64,000 bases of DNA from Chlamydomonas reinhardtii (Eukaryota > Chlorophyta > Chlorophyceae > Chlamydomonadales > Chlamydomonadaceae), in contig NC_057016.1 of assembly GCF_000002595.2 (NCBI RefSeq), positions 2,620,515-2,684,514 on the forward strand, written 5' to 3'. A program made the translations under genes and the position numbers. Positions 11,480 through 23,600 of the stretch are shown here, piece after piece (within the stretch, counting starts at the first letter, position 1; every line of letters starts with the position of its first letter). Below the pieces are notes generated by a model, which saw only the letters and a list, made by a program, of their open reading frames with translations, did not search any database and was not told where the DNA came from.

Positions 11480-13217
11480 CGGCGCCTTGGCAGAATCATG
11501 CCCCGAATGCTGGCTCCACATCGCCCTGCCCTCCCCCTGCCCCCGCTGCCCCCTGCCCCCGTCCTGCCCCTGCCCCTGCCGCTGCCCTGCCCCTGCTCCC
11601 GCCCCAAACCCTGCCCCCGCCCCCGCTGTCGCTCCCACCCCCGCCCCTGTTCCCGCCCCCGCCCCCACTCCCACCCCCGCTCCCACCCCTGCCCCCGGCC
11701 CCGCTCCCCGCCCCCGCTGTCGCTCCCGCCCCCGCCCGCACTCCCACCCCCACCCCCGGCCCCGCTCCCCGCCCCCGCTGTCGCTCCTGCCCCCGCCCCG
11801 GCCCCCGCCCGCACTCCCACCCCCAACCCCGCGCCTGTCCCGACCCCCGCCCCCTGCCCCCGCCGCCGCTGTCGCTCCCCACCTTGAGCTTGTTCTTGCG
11901 CTCCCAGTCGCCACCCTCCTCACACAGCGCCTGCGCCCGCGCCACCAGCGCCTTCACGGCGCGCCAGTCCTTGTACAGGATGGCCAGCCTGCAGCGCGGA
12001 GGCGCGGCCACACAAAAAAGTTCTGCATGCCCTGATTGCAAAGGTACCGGTCTTGCCGCTGAGGACTAAACGCGACGCCCTACAGCGCGTGGAGCATCAG
12101 GTCGTGGTGGCCGTGTGGTGCGGCTGACGGCCCGCACGGACGGGGCCGTGCCACGTGGGCCCCACGATGCCGCCCCGTATATCCAAAATGACGCATCACC
12201 CCAGGCGCATGGCATGGACAGGGCTGCACCTTGCAGCGGCTGATGAGGTCATATACATGGTATCGCGCGCCTGCTCGCCACTAGTGCACACGCGCGCCGG
12301 CCTGCCTGCTGGCACATGGGCGTCGACCTTGCCAACTCTCCCGCCCCCCTTCCACTTTGCGTCGCCCCCTCTCTCCTTACGCGAATCGGCTGCCCCACCG
12401 CTTCGGGCGGCGGCGCCGGAGCGCTAGCGGCGCGGTGGGCTCCTGCCGCTGAGGATGGTTCAGGACTGCTCCCACCGCCCAGCTGCCGCAGCTAGTGAAC
12501 CACCAGAAATGACACGGTGTCTCATTCGTCACGCACCCGCCCCCACTACTCCTCGCACCCTCCTCCCTCTCCTCCCGCATCCCCACGCCCAACCTCTCTC
12601 CCACCCACACACGCACACCTGATTTGGCTGAGCAGCAGGTCCACCCGGTTGCCCCCCGAGGCCGTCTTCTTCTCCACCTCGTCGTAGGCCTTGCCCGCGG
12701 CCTCGCGGTCGCAGACGCTGCCAAGGAACTCGGCCTTCGCCAGCATAGCGTCCCGCACCTCCGTCTCACCCAGGTTCTCCTCCGCGTCTTTCCGCTTCAA
12801 CTCCAGCTCCGCCACCTTCCCCGCGTTAACCTCCTGCATCGCCGTTAGCCGCGCGCTGTCCAGCGGCCATCCAAGTTCCGTGCAGAGGTACTGGTAGAGA
12901 GGGGCCAGGTCTGCGTGGGACCCGAGGCCGCATTCGCAAGTCATGCTGTGCAAGCATTTCCCTTGGGCGTACGTGCGTTGCCAAGAGCGCCGGCGAGCGA
13001 AACCCCGCGCAGATCTCAAACCTACTGTCTTTGTAAATCGCTGCTAGCACCTCCTCCTTTAGCTCGTCGCGCTTTACATCCGGAACGTCCTTTGTCTGGA
13101 TCAAAAACACCTGCACGCGAACAGACTCAGCTGAGGGCGCAATTTCGACGCGACGCTTGCTTTCTCTCAGACCTTTTGAGCTATAGCTAGGCGAGAGTCC
13201 TGGGGAACCTCCTCCAT
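8580..13217 (-). CDS. RPN7: 26S proteasome lid subunit RPN7 (PSMD6)
   Basis: Non-ATPase subunit of the 19S regulatory lid with a PCI domain. Nine exons: 13217-13173, 13110-13026, 12910-12619, 11988-11883, 11152-11007, 10524-10395, 9832-9734, 9459-9305, 8679-8580. Phases all close, giving 385 residues, the usual family length. The N-terminus ([15 protein letters not shown]) runs into [11 protein letters not shown]. Next come the helical block [18 protein letters not shown], then [20 protein letters not shown]. The PCI part includes [20 protein letters not shown] and ends in [18 protein letters not shown], a near-copy of the conserved family C-terminus. The start is set by the short first exon, whose 15 codons match the family N-terminus. 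Several introns hold C/G-rich minisatellites and CA/GT runs. Confidence 0.96.
8693..8769 (+). repeat. Intron repeat family A, copy next to an RPN7 acceptor
   Basis: In RPN7 intron 9304-8680, about 14 bases from the acceptor and antisense to the gene. From CATGATTAGTTA to GCGTTACCGAC it is about 90 percent identical to 60432-60504 in the SET-gene intron, sharing an uninterrupted TGGTAGACGGTAGACCATCT. Confidence 0.85.
11428..11478. repeat. (CA)n microsatellite
   Basis: About 25 CA units in the RPN7 intron 11882-11153. Confidence 0.95.
11518..11880. repeat. C-rich minisatellite in RPN7 intron (G-rich on the sense strand)
   Basis: About 360 bases made almost wholly of CCCCTGCCCC, CCCCGCCCC and CGCTGTCGCTCC blocks, ending directly at the exon boundary at 11883. 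The block CCCCCGCTGTCGCTCC recurs at roughly 70-80-base spacing. In the RPN7 sense direction it lies just after the splice donor as a long run of G-tracts with strong quadruplex potential. Confidence 0.85.
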
Positions 13218-14353
13218 TGTGTAATGGCTTGCTATAAGGTTGCAGTGAGTGCTGTGGTGCTGGAAATTGTCACAACTTTCGCAGCGTGGTTCTACGTCTT
13301 GGTCGTCAAAACAGTGCAACGAATTGTAAGTTCCTATCTTAATGCACTTCGTGGTGAGACCGTGCAGGACATCGCGTGCGCTTACATGAGGCGCTAGGCC
13401 AGGGCACCCCTGCCCTAGGCACTCAGTTCCCCATGCGCCTGCCTCGCCTCGCCACTCCTCGCCCTAACTGGCCCCACAGCTCTCTCCCTTCGCATTTTCT
13501 AATACACTACGAGCGCCGTTGTGCCCCCATACACAAGGCCCACCACGCACGACTCCAGTTGGCAGTCTGAGCAATTGGCGGTCCGTGTTTCGGCACAAGG
13601 CACGACACGTGCGGTGTGGCCATGATCCTTTCTGCTGGTGGCCAGGCCCCGTGTGTGGCAGCCTGGCCGGCATCGACACTCATGTCCAAGCAGATTCTGT
13701 TTGGCCTTCAGCACGCTTTTTCGCAGGCACGCAAATGCAGCCTGGAGCGCCTGTGCATTAGTACAAGTGACATGCCGTATGGCTGCACGCTTTAGGAACA
13801 AGCGCACCCAAAGGAGCAAACCTCCGCCAACACGACTGGCTATGCAATACGGTAAGCATTCATCTTCATTAGCCTCGGGCACTATCAGCATCCATGCAAA
13901 GGCGAGCTCCCAAATCGACTCCGTGCCACTTTTACAGCACCGGACCGCTTCACGGACCGTCACTGCCAAAGCAGCTTAAGAGCGAGCGGTCCGCCAACGT
14001 CTCGCCTTCTGTTTCTGCACTTCGCTGTCAGTGCTTGACGCGCACCGGCCTTACCACGGCACCAACATCGACCACTTCCCATTTTGTTTCCCTCACACAA
14101 GTACCATGCTACTTATCCCGCGCCCAAGACGCCTGCCTAGCTGTATCTAACGCTGGACGCTGGAGACCCCTCTGTCCTGCTGGAGCCAAACATCGGCATC
14201 GGACTACTACGGTACACCCGTACATACAACTCCGGTCCATAGGAATACAAAACAACGCCGCCAAACATCGAGCTATCCATCTGTCTATCTATCCAGCTAT
14301 CCAGGGCGTGGTAATGTGTGGCTCCTCCCTGCCTCGCAGTCCCGCCTAAAGTC
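13218..14353. other. Intergenic: RPN7 upstream region and giant-gene 3' UTR
   Basis: Contains the promoter side of RPN7 and the 3' side of the giant helical-repeat gene, both on the minus strand. A minus-strand TGTAA signal reads as TTACA at 13382-13386. The diverged dispersed repeat 13836-13945 lies here. No coding exon is supported. Confidence 0.5.
13836..13945 (+). repeat. Diverged dispersed repeat, copy 2
   Basis: Same order of short matches as 7310-7440 (GCAATAC, GTAAG, CTCGG, CATGCAAAGGCG, GAGCTCC, TCGACTCC), here in intergenic DNA. Roughly three quarters of positions match by eye. Confidence 0.45.
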
Positions 14354-17300
14354 CTAGTCGTACAGGCGGCGGTGCACCATGCCCAGGCTGCGCAGGTGCA
14401 GCAGCGACACCAGCAGCTGCTCATCCGGAGCCGACTGCAGCGCACCGCCGGGGCCCGCGCCGGACAGCGCCCCGCCCAGCCGCGACGCATCCGCAGCAAC
14501 ATTCCAGCCCGTGCCGCTGCCGCTGCCGCTGCCGCTGCTGCCGCTGCTGTTCCCGCCGACCATGCTCGCGCCAAACGCGAAGGGCGGCAAGGCACAGCCA
14601 CCAGGGTACCGGCTGCTGCCGGTAGTCTGCTGGCCATCCGCGGCTGTGGGCGGCACCAGCGACGGCTCAGAGGCTGCGGAAGCCTCAGGCCCGTGCGGCC
14701 GCCGCTGGCGGTGAAGCCGCACACGACCGCCACTGCTGCCGCCGCTGCTGCCATCGCCGCTACCGCCACCTTCTCCGCCGCCGCCGCCTGCCGCACCCGC
14801 AGCTCCGGTGGCGTCTGCCCGACCCAGCGCCGTGCCCGGCGGCGGCAACCCCAGCATTGCGGCGAGCGGCTCCAACGACGCCGGAGCCACGCGCAGCGAC
14901 GAGCCTGAAGGCGGCGGCGGCAGCGGGCGCCCTGAAGTGCCCCGTCTAGCATCCGACGCGCTGGCTCGGGGCCACGCGGCGACTAGTGGGCACGGGCCGT
15001 CGCCGCCGTGCCAGGCCGCTGCGCCGTCGCCGCTTCCGCCTCCGCCGTACAGCGCAGCAGCGGCACCAGCGGCGGCGGCGCCTGTGGCACTGGTAGCCAG
15101 TTGCGCCTCTCGCGCCCGTAGCCCCTCCTGGCGCTGCCCATTCCGCCCCGGCGACGAGGGCGCCGGGAGCATCCGCGCGTGCTGCGCCGCCAGCGCGGCG
15201 CGGTGCTGCTGCTGCAGCATGTGCATAGTGTAGGCGCTCTGCAGCAGCGCCACGCGCAGCGTCAGCGCCACCACCTGCTCCACCCGCGCCTCCGCCAGCC
15301 GGTACAGCAGCAGCAGCTTGGAGAAGGCCGCGGACGGCCGCAGCGCCAGCGCGGCGCCCGAGTCGGCGCCGGCAGCAGCTGCGCCGGCTGCATCCAGTCC
15401 GGCTGCACCGGGCTGCTGAGCAGAGGCGGCGGAAGCCGCGGCAGCGCCGCGCGTGGGGTCCGGAGCGGGGCCGGAGAGGTAGGCGTGCGCCGGCGGCGCG
15501 CGCAGCACGGCCGCGGCGGCGGCGGTGAAGGCGGTGTGCACGCCGCGTGCCAGACCCATGATGCGGTGCACCTCGCTCTCGAGCAGCTCCGACAGCAGCG
15601 GCTGCAGCTCGGGCTGTAGCTGCTCCGGCTGTACATGCTGCGGCGGCTGCGGCTGCTGCTGTGGCTGTAGCTGGGAGCGTGGCGGGCGGCTGGCGGTGTG
15701 CTGGTGCACTGCGTCCAAGGCCGCAGAGGAGGAGGAGGAGGTGAAGGCGGCGGTGGTGCCAGAGCTTGCGGTGAGCGTTGGCAGGGTAGCAACTGTTGCG
15801 GCGTCGAGGGTGCGCAGGCCAGTGAGGGCCCGTTGCAGCTGCGCCGCCGCGGCCTTTGGCAGCCGTCCCGCGAGGCGCAGGGCGTCCGCCTGAGCGCGTA
15901 AGAGCAGGGGCATGGGCGAAACATGTTAGCAGCGCGTAAGGAATGGATCGAGGGCGCTTTCTGGTGTGCGAGCTCGCTACTATTGAAATATAAGGCAGCA
16001 CGCGCCGTCCTGTCCCGTGGTCCAGCCTTCCCCTCCCCTCCCCAACGCAGGTTGCACTCACCTGCCGCCGGCACGCCTCCACCCAGCCCTCGCCCGGCCA
16101 GTGCTCCGCCCGCAGCAGCGCCGCCGCCATGCGCGCCAGCCCCAGGCCGCTGGCGGCGGCCAGGCGCGGCGGCGCCGCCATCAGCTCGGTGGCGCGGCGC
16201 AGCCAGGCAGCGCCCGGCGCGGCGCCCGCCGCCACCACGCCCTCGACCAGCATCGACAGCTGGTCCGCACTCATGGCGGCCATGCGGGGCTCGTCTGGTG
16301 GCGAGGAAGAGGGAAGGGGGACATATCGATTAAATCAGGATATGCTGGATATGCTGGAGTGTGAGAAGGTGTAGGCTGTGGATATGCTGGATATGCTGGA
16401 TATGCTGAGAGTGTGAGATGGTGTAGGCTGTGAGAAGGGGTACAGAGGACGACACAAGAGGTGGCGCGCGGCCTGACTACCCGTACGCTGCACAGCGCAG
16501 CAACCCAAACCGCCCTACGTCCACAGCCACGGCCCCAAAGGGAAAGCACGTGTGTGTGCACATTTGTCTGCGCACCCGTGCAAGCGCACCCATGTGTCAC
16601 GCCCAGGCACCACGCACCACGCACCTGGTCGGCACGCCAACGCCATGACGTAGCCCGACAGCAGCCGCCGGCGCTGCAGCAGCGCCACCTGCTGCGTGAG
16701 CGAGCTAGGGGCGGCTGCAGCAGCAACGGCAACCGTGGCAGCAGCAGTAGTAGCAGCAGCAGCAGTAGCAGTAACAGCTGGCTCGCCGGACTCAGGCAGC
16801 AGGTCGGCTGCTACAGCCTGCGTCGCCGCCATGACAACGCGCGCGAGCTCGTCCGGCTCGAGGAGGCCGCTGCTACTGCTGCCGCCGGCTGACGTTGCTA
16901 CGGCCTCAGCCGTGTCCTGCTCCGGGCCAGCGGCAGCAGCCTCAGCCGCCGCTGCCGCGCTGCTGCCGCCTCGCAGCCGCGCCTCCGCCTCCACCACCAC
17001 TAGCCGCCGCAGGGCCTCCCACGACAGCTCCGTTGGCAACGCCACACTGCTGCCATCACTGGCGCCAGCAACACGAGCAGCAGCCCCAGCACCTGCACCC
17101 GCACTCGCACCAGCCGCGCACAGTACCACCACCTCCGCCAGCTCCGCCGGCGCCATCTCTGGCATGTGCAGCTGCAGCAGCGCCGCCGCCGCCGCTGCGA
17201 GGCGGGCGCTGACGGGGGCGCGCAGGTAGCCAGCGGCGCACAGCACCTCCAGCACGCAGCCGGCCGGCACGGGCCGGTCCCCCAGGCCACGCGCAACCGA

Positions 17301-20300
17301 GGCCACGAACAGCTCCGCCGCGCGCTCCAGCGCCGCCACAACCCATGGGTCGGAGCGCCAGCCGCCGCCGCCGGGGGCGGCTGCGGCGGCTGCAGCCGCC
17401 GCCGGAGGCGTTCGCGGGTGCGCCTGCTGCTGTCCCTCTCCCTGACTGTCTCCCTCATCTGGCTGACGCTCCCGCTCCCACTGCGCGTGCGCGTGCGCGT
17501 GCGCCTGCTGGGCTAGGGGCTGCTGCTCACGACGCAGGGCGGCCCGGGCTGGCTGCAGCAGGTGCCGGTGCCGCGACAGCACGCCCAGCCCGTCGGCCAG
17601 GCAACGCGCGTCCAGCGCCGCTGGCGGCGCCGCCAGCAGCACCGGCCGCAGCAGCGCCACCATTGCGCCCACGTGCGCGGCGCTGGGTCCGGCCCCGGCC
17701 TTGTTACCTCCAGCAATACTGCTGCCCTTGCTGCCCCTGCTGTTGCTGCCCCTGCTGTTGCTACTGCTGCTACTGCTATTGTCGTCACGCAGGTTGGCGG
17801 CGGCGAAGAGGGCCTGTACGGCCTCCTTGGGCGTGAGCAGGTGTGCCTGGCCTGACGAACCCGTCGGCTGGGCGCCGGGCTGGCTGACAGGTTGCGCGAC
17901 CGCGGATGCACAGTCGTCAGGATCAAGCGGCTGCGGCGCTGCTGCCGCTGCTGCCAGCCGACCCAGCAGGTACTTGAGCAGTGGCAGAGGCAGCGGCTGG
18001 CGCAGCTTGGCCAGAGCCCAGCACTGGCGCACCAGGTCGCCCCGGGAGAGCTGCTGCTCCTGCCGTTGCTGCTCCTGCCGGTGCTGCTCCAACTCGCCGG
18101 CGGCCGTCAGCTCAACCGCAGCTGGCACCGCCAATGCACGCCGCCATAGGCACCGCGCCTCACGCGTCGGCGCAGCCGCCGCGCCACTGCCGCCGCTGCT
18201 TGACATGCTTGCCGCCGCAACCCGGCTTCGGCCACGACCTGGGCTGCCGCTACGGCTGCGGCCGCCGCTGCGGCCGCCGTGGAGCCCGGCCGACTGCATC
18301 AGCTGCGCCACCACCGCGCGGCCCAGGCCAGACTCCGCCACCGCCCGCTCCGCGCCCGGCCGCGGCAGCCGCGCCAGCGCCCACAGCGCCGCCGAGCGCT
18401 CGGACGGCAGCAGCCCGCCGCCACCACCACCACTGACCGTGTCAACCCCACCAGCGCCAACGCCAGCACCAGCGCCAGCGCCAGCGCCCGGGCCGCTGTT
18501 TGGGCGGCGGTGCCAGGCGCCCGCCAGCAGGCCGCACAGCGCCGTGGCCACGGGCAGCGGCGGCGTGTAGCGGTCGTCGTACTGGACAGCCCACAGCAGC
18601 CGCACTGCGTCAGACGCCAGCGCGCGCCTCTGCCGGTCCACCTGCTGCTGGTGCTGGTGCTGATGCTGATATCGCTGCTGGGCTGCGGGTACAGCCAGGG
18701 AGGCGCCGGCAGCAGTGCCACTTTCACCAGGCGTGTGCGCCGCAGCCGCCGCCTCGCAGGCGGCGGCCAGGACGTCTCTTGGCACGCGTATGCCCAGCCG
18801 CACGGCGCACCACACCACGCCACAAAGCTGTGAGGTGCTCAGAAGCTGCGCGGCGGCGGCGCGCCGCAGCTGCGCCCACGCGTGCCGCATGGCCGGCGGC
18901 GGCGGCGCCACGCCGGCCGCCGCGCACAGCGCCAGCCAGTCGGCGGCGGCGCGAGGGTGCATCGCACGCAGATGGCGCGCGGCCTCGGGCCCCGCCAAGC
19001 AGCGCATCCACGCCGCCAGCTGCGGCGGCGGCGGCGGCGGAGCTGGCCCAGCGTAGGCTGTAGCAGCGGCGGCGGAGCCCGCAGAAGGCGGCGGCGGCGC
19101 CAGCAGATGCCGGATGGCCCACAGGCAGTAGCGCGCCACGGCGGCGTTGGGCGGGCCGCGCGACTCGGGTAGCAGCAGGCTGTTCACCTGCGCCGCCAGC
19201 GCGCCCAGAGCAACGCCGTTGGCAGCCGCCGCGGGAGCAACAGCACCAAGCGCCACCGCAGCTGTGGGGGCTGCGGCAGACAAGCCCACGTTGCGCGCCG
19301 CGGCGGCGATGGCAGTCTCGCGCTGCCGCAGCCGCTGCGGCCAGGCGGGTCCGCTGTAGGCCAGGCGCGCCAGGGAGCGGACCAGCAGCTGCCAGGCCTG
19401 CGGCGGCCAGGCTGCTGCTACCGCCGCACCCTCTGCTACTGCTCGTCGTGCTGCTGCTGCGGATCCGCATCCTGCGACTGGAGCGGAGCCCACAGCGGCC
19501 GCGGACCCCTGCAGGCGGCGCTGGATTTCTGCGAGCAGCGGGTCCACCAGGCGAACCACGGCGGCGGCGCGGTGCCGCGGCGACCGGTGCTGGTGCTGCA
19601 GCATCAGGGGCAGCGCCGGACCTACATGCCCCGACCGATGCTCCGCAGCCGTCCCCATCCCAGCATGCGCCGTCGCCGACGTTGCCAGCGACCACGCGGC
19701 AACCCCAGCGCCCAGCGCCACTGTCACGGTGTGAAGGACCTCGGCCAGCTGCTGAGCCGGCAGCCGCCGCAGGCCGGCTGCGGCAGCGGCGCCGCCGCCG
19801 GCATCACCCAGCACCACCGCCAGCTCCAGCACCGCTTCGTCCCGCTCCTGTCCCGCGTTCGGCGCCGCTGCCGCCACTGCAAGCAGCAGCTCCGCCACCT
19901 CTTGAGCGTCCACGGCCGCCGCCACCGCCGCCGGCACCTCTGCCGCAGGCGCCCGCTGCAGCCGCTGCGCCTGCACCGCCGGCTGCAGCGCCGCCGCCTG
20001 CGCCTGCGGCTGCGGCTGCAGCTGCAACTGCTGGCGCCACGTGGCGCGCATGGCTGCCAGCTGCTGCGGCGGCAGCGACACGCGCGCGTCCGCGCAGCTG
20101 CGGAGCAAGTGGACCAGGATGCGCAGCGTGCCGGCGGCGGCGGGCGCAGACGTGGGCGCAGCGGCGGGTGCACACGTGAGCGCAGCGGCGGACGCAGCAG
20201 GTGACATTGCGGGTGCGGCTGCGGCTGCGGCTGCGGCTGCAGGGGCGCCGGCGGATGGGTGCTGTGGAGACTGCGGAGTCTGAATGGCGTGTGCTGTTGA

Positions 20301-20585
20301 TGCTGCTGCTGGTGCGGGGGCGGGGGTGGAAGAGTGTAGCTCCGGCTCGGGCTCGTTTTCCTGTGGCTGTGAGCGGGCAGCACGGCGGCCGCCAGCCCTT
20401 GCAGACTCCGTCGGCGCCGCCGCCGCTGGCTGGAGGTGGCGGCGCGGTGGACTCAGCAGCGCGGCCAACCAGGCGCCCGGGTCCGCCTTCGCCGCACTGT
20501 CCTCGCCGACACCGGCGCTCTCCAAGGCAGCCGCCAGCAGAGCTGCATCTCCGTGCAGCCAACCACCACCACCGCCTCCGCCTCC

Positions 20586-20616
<31 letters not shown>

Positions 20617-23600
20617 TCTTCTTGTTGCCGCTGCAGCCACGCCCGCACGCCCGGCTCGGCCGCCGCCGCCGCCACCGCCGCCTGCAGACCCACCAACTGC
20701 CCGTACGACAGCCGATCCATGCCGGCCACGGCGGCCGCCACCAGACACCGCAGCGGCGCCGGCGCCGCCGCCACGTCGCTCGCGGGACCAACGGGGGCTG
20801 AGGGCGTTGCATCAGCGTGCAGCAGTCGCGGGTGCGCGGCGTAGAGGCGGCAGTGGAGCTGCGCCGCCGGCGCCAGGTCGGCAGGGCGCAGCTGGTCGGG
20901 CGGCAACGCCGCCAGCAGCCGCCAGCAGTGCGCCGCCCAACCGTGACTGAGGGCGCCGCCGCCAGCCGCAGCCATGGTAGCGCTTGCCCCAGCAGGGCGG
21001 AGGCTGCCAGTGCTACTGCCGGTGCCGCCCAGGCCGCGAAGGCATAGCAGGCGTGACACCACCACCAGCCCATCGGGCGTCAGCGGCTCGGGCAGCAGCG
21101 GCGGCCAGCCAGTGCCGCTGCAACTACCGGTGCTGCTGCCTCCGGGGCGGTGCGACTCAGCCACAGCCTTGCCATGCGCCGTAAGTGCTGCCGCGGCCGC
21201 CGGCGCCGCAGGTCCAGCGGGTCCAGCAGAGCTCCAGTCCAGTCGCAGAACCACGCCGGCACCGCCTTGCGACAAGGTCAGATGCGGCCGTGACGGCGAC
21301 AACATCGGCGTATCCGCAGCCGAGGCAGCAGCGGCTCCAGAGGCTCCAGCAGCCGTCCCGGCCTCGGCCTCCTCGCCTCCACCAATGCCGCTGCTGCCAG
21401 TGACACAGCCGCTGCTGCCCAGCGGCAGCCCAGCCGCCGCCGCCAGCCAGTCAAGCAGCGCCTCCTGCTGCCGCAGCGCCCGCACTTGCTCCACAGCCGC
21501 CTGGCGCTTGCGCCGCTCCGCAGGGGACGGCACCGGCGGCGCCGCCGCGTGGCCTGCCAAGCTGGCCGCGTCTGCTGCGACAGCATCAGCACCAGCGGCA
21601 GCATTCGCTGTCGCTATCTCAGCGTCCGCCGCGGCTGTCGCCTCTGCTGTTGTCGTAGCTGTTGGCGGTGGGGATCGTGATGGTGGTGGGGATGGCTTGC
21701 CGAGCAACAGGTTGGGGTTGGGCACCCAAGACCATAGGTCGTCCATGGGCAGGAGCTCCGACGGAGCAGCTTGCGCCGAGGCGCCAGCCCCTGGCGCGTC
21801 CGAGTTTTGCAGATGCCCCTCCGTTTGCACCTGTAGCCGCTCACGGCTTTGCCTCTGCTGCTGTTGTTGCTGCTGCTGCGCCCACAGCAGCCGGCGCTGC
21901 GCCTTCAGCGCGGTGCGCTGCGCCCGGCAGAGCCGCCTGTGGTGGCGCACGCACGCCGCCGCCGCCTCGAACAGGTGCTGTAGCAGCCCGTTTCCAGAGC
22001 CGCTGCCCAGCCTGCTACTGCTGCTGGTGGTGGTGCTACTGCCGCCACTGGTGCCCTGTGGTTGCTGCTGTTGCCCAGGGTCTCCTGCAGTGGTGGCTAC
22101 GTTGTCATCCGTCTCGCTGCCGGTGCCCGATACACCGCCGTTGACGGGGACCGAGGCAGCGCCAGCAGCCGCGGCAGCGGCGGCGGCGCTGTCGGCAGCT
22201 GCCTCCGCCAGCAGCACCAGTGCGGCGGCTGCGCGAGCCACCTCCAGGGGCTCGCTCACGCCGTGAACCTGCGTTGTGACACAGGCGCATACATACCGTA
22301 CTTAAACATGTGAATGTTGGTGTATGAGCACCCCGACGAGGTCCTATCCCATCGCCATCGACAAACAGGCAGCCGGGGCCGCTGCTGTGCCGGCCCCTTC
22401 AAACACAGCATCTAAACCCACTGGCGTCATGCCCCATGGCCCCCGGTGACATCTGGCATCCCGTCTTCCGTAAACGGCTAGCACCTCCCTCCCAATAACA
22501 TGAACAGCGCCGCGCACCTGTGCCTGCACCGTGGCTGCGAGCATGCCCAGCACTGCCGGCGGCGGACTGTAGTCCAGGGCCGCGTACGCCCACAGCAGCC
22601 GAGCCGCCTGGCGGCCCGTCAGCTGCCGCGCCCAGCCCGCCACCGCCGCCGCGTGCGCCGCCAGGAAGGCTGTGCTGGGGTTGCAGCCGGCCGCCGCCAT
22701 AGCCTCAGCCAAGTCGACAAGGTCGTAGTGGCTCAGCGGCTGGGGAGGCGGAGGCGGAGGCGGAGGCGGAGGAGCCGGAAGAGGCGGAGGCGGCGCGTGC
22801 TGACTGTGCGGCGTGGCCCGTGCGGCGTGGTGGTGGTGATGGTGGTGTGTGTGGGGACTGCTGCTGGTAGCAGCTGCAGTGCTTGCGTGCGGAGCGGGCG
22901 AGAAGGACAGGTGGGGCTGCAGGAAGCTGAGCAGCTCCCGCCAGGCGGGCTGACTCAGCCGCTGCCCCAGCCGCGTCAGGCCGTGCAGCACCGCCACCAG
23001 CCGCGCCGGCGCCAGAGGCACGCCGGCACCACCACCGCTGCTGATGCTGTTGATGGCGGTCACGCTCGACCTGCTGCTGCTGCTGCTGCTGGTGCTATCA
23101 GCAGCGCCGCTGCCCCTCATGTCCCCGAAAAGACTCCCAGGAAGGCCCAGCGGAGGCGATGCAGCTGGCGCTGTGAAGCGGCCGTGCGACATGGCGGGCG
23201 GCGCGTTGAAGACAGCGGCCGCTGGCGGCCCCACCTCCCCCAAGGGCCAACTGTGTAAGGATGCAGACAGGGGAGGCCCTGGAGGGGTGGTCACCGGTCG
23301 CGGCCGTGTGAGCAACGCCCCCGTCGACCGCTCCGCCGGCCCCGCTGCCGTCTCAGCCGCAGTGCCAGCCGGTGCCGCGGCATGCGCTGCCGACGCCCCG
23401 AACCCCGGCTGCTGCGGCGCCGCCGCCACCGGCGCCTCCACCGGGGCGCCCAGCGGCCCCCAAGCGCCCGCCGCGCCCACTGCCGCTGACGTGGCGGCGG
23501 CGCGGCGGATGGTGCGCAGCAGCACCTCAAAGGTATCGCGCCGCGGCAGCGCCCGTACCACCACGCACGCCTCCAGCGCCGCCAGCGCCTCGCCCGGCAG

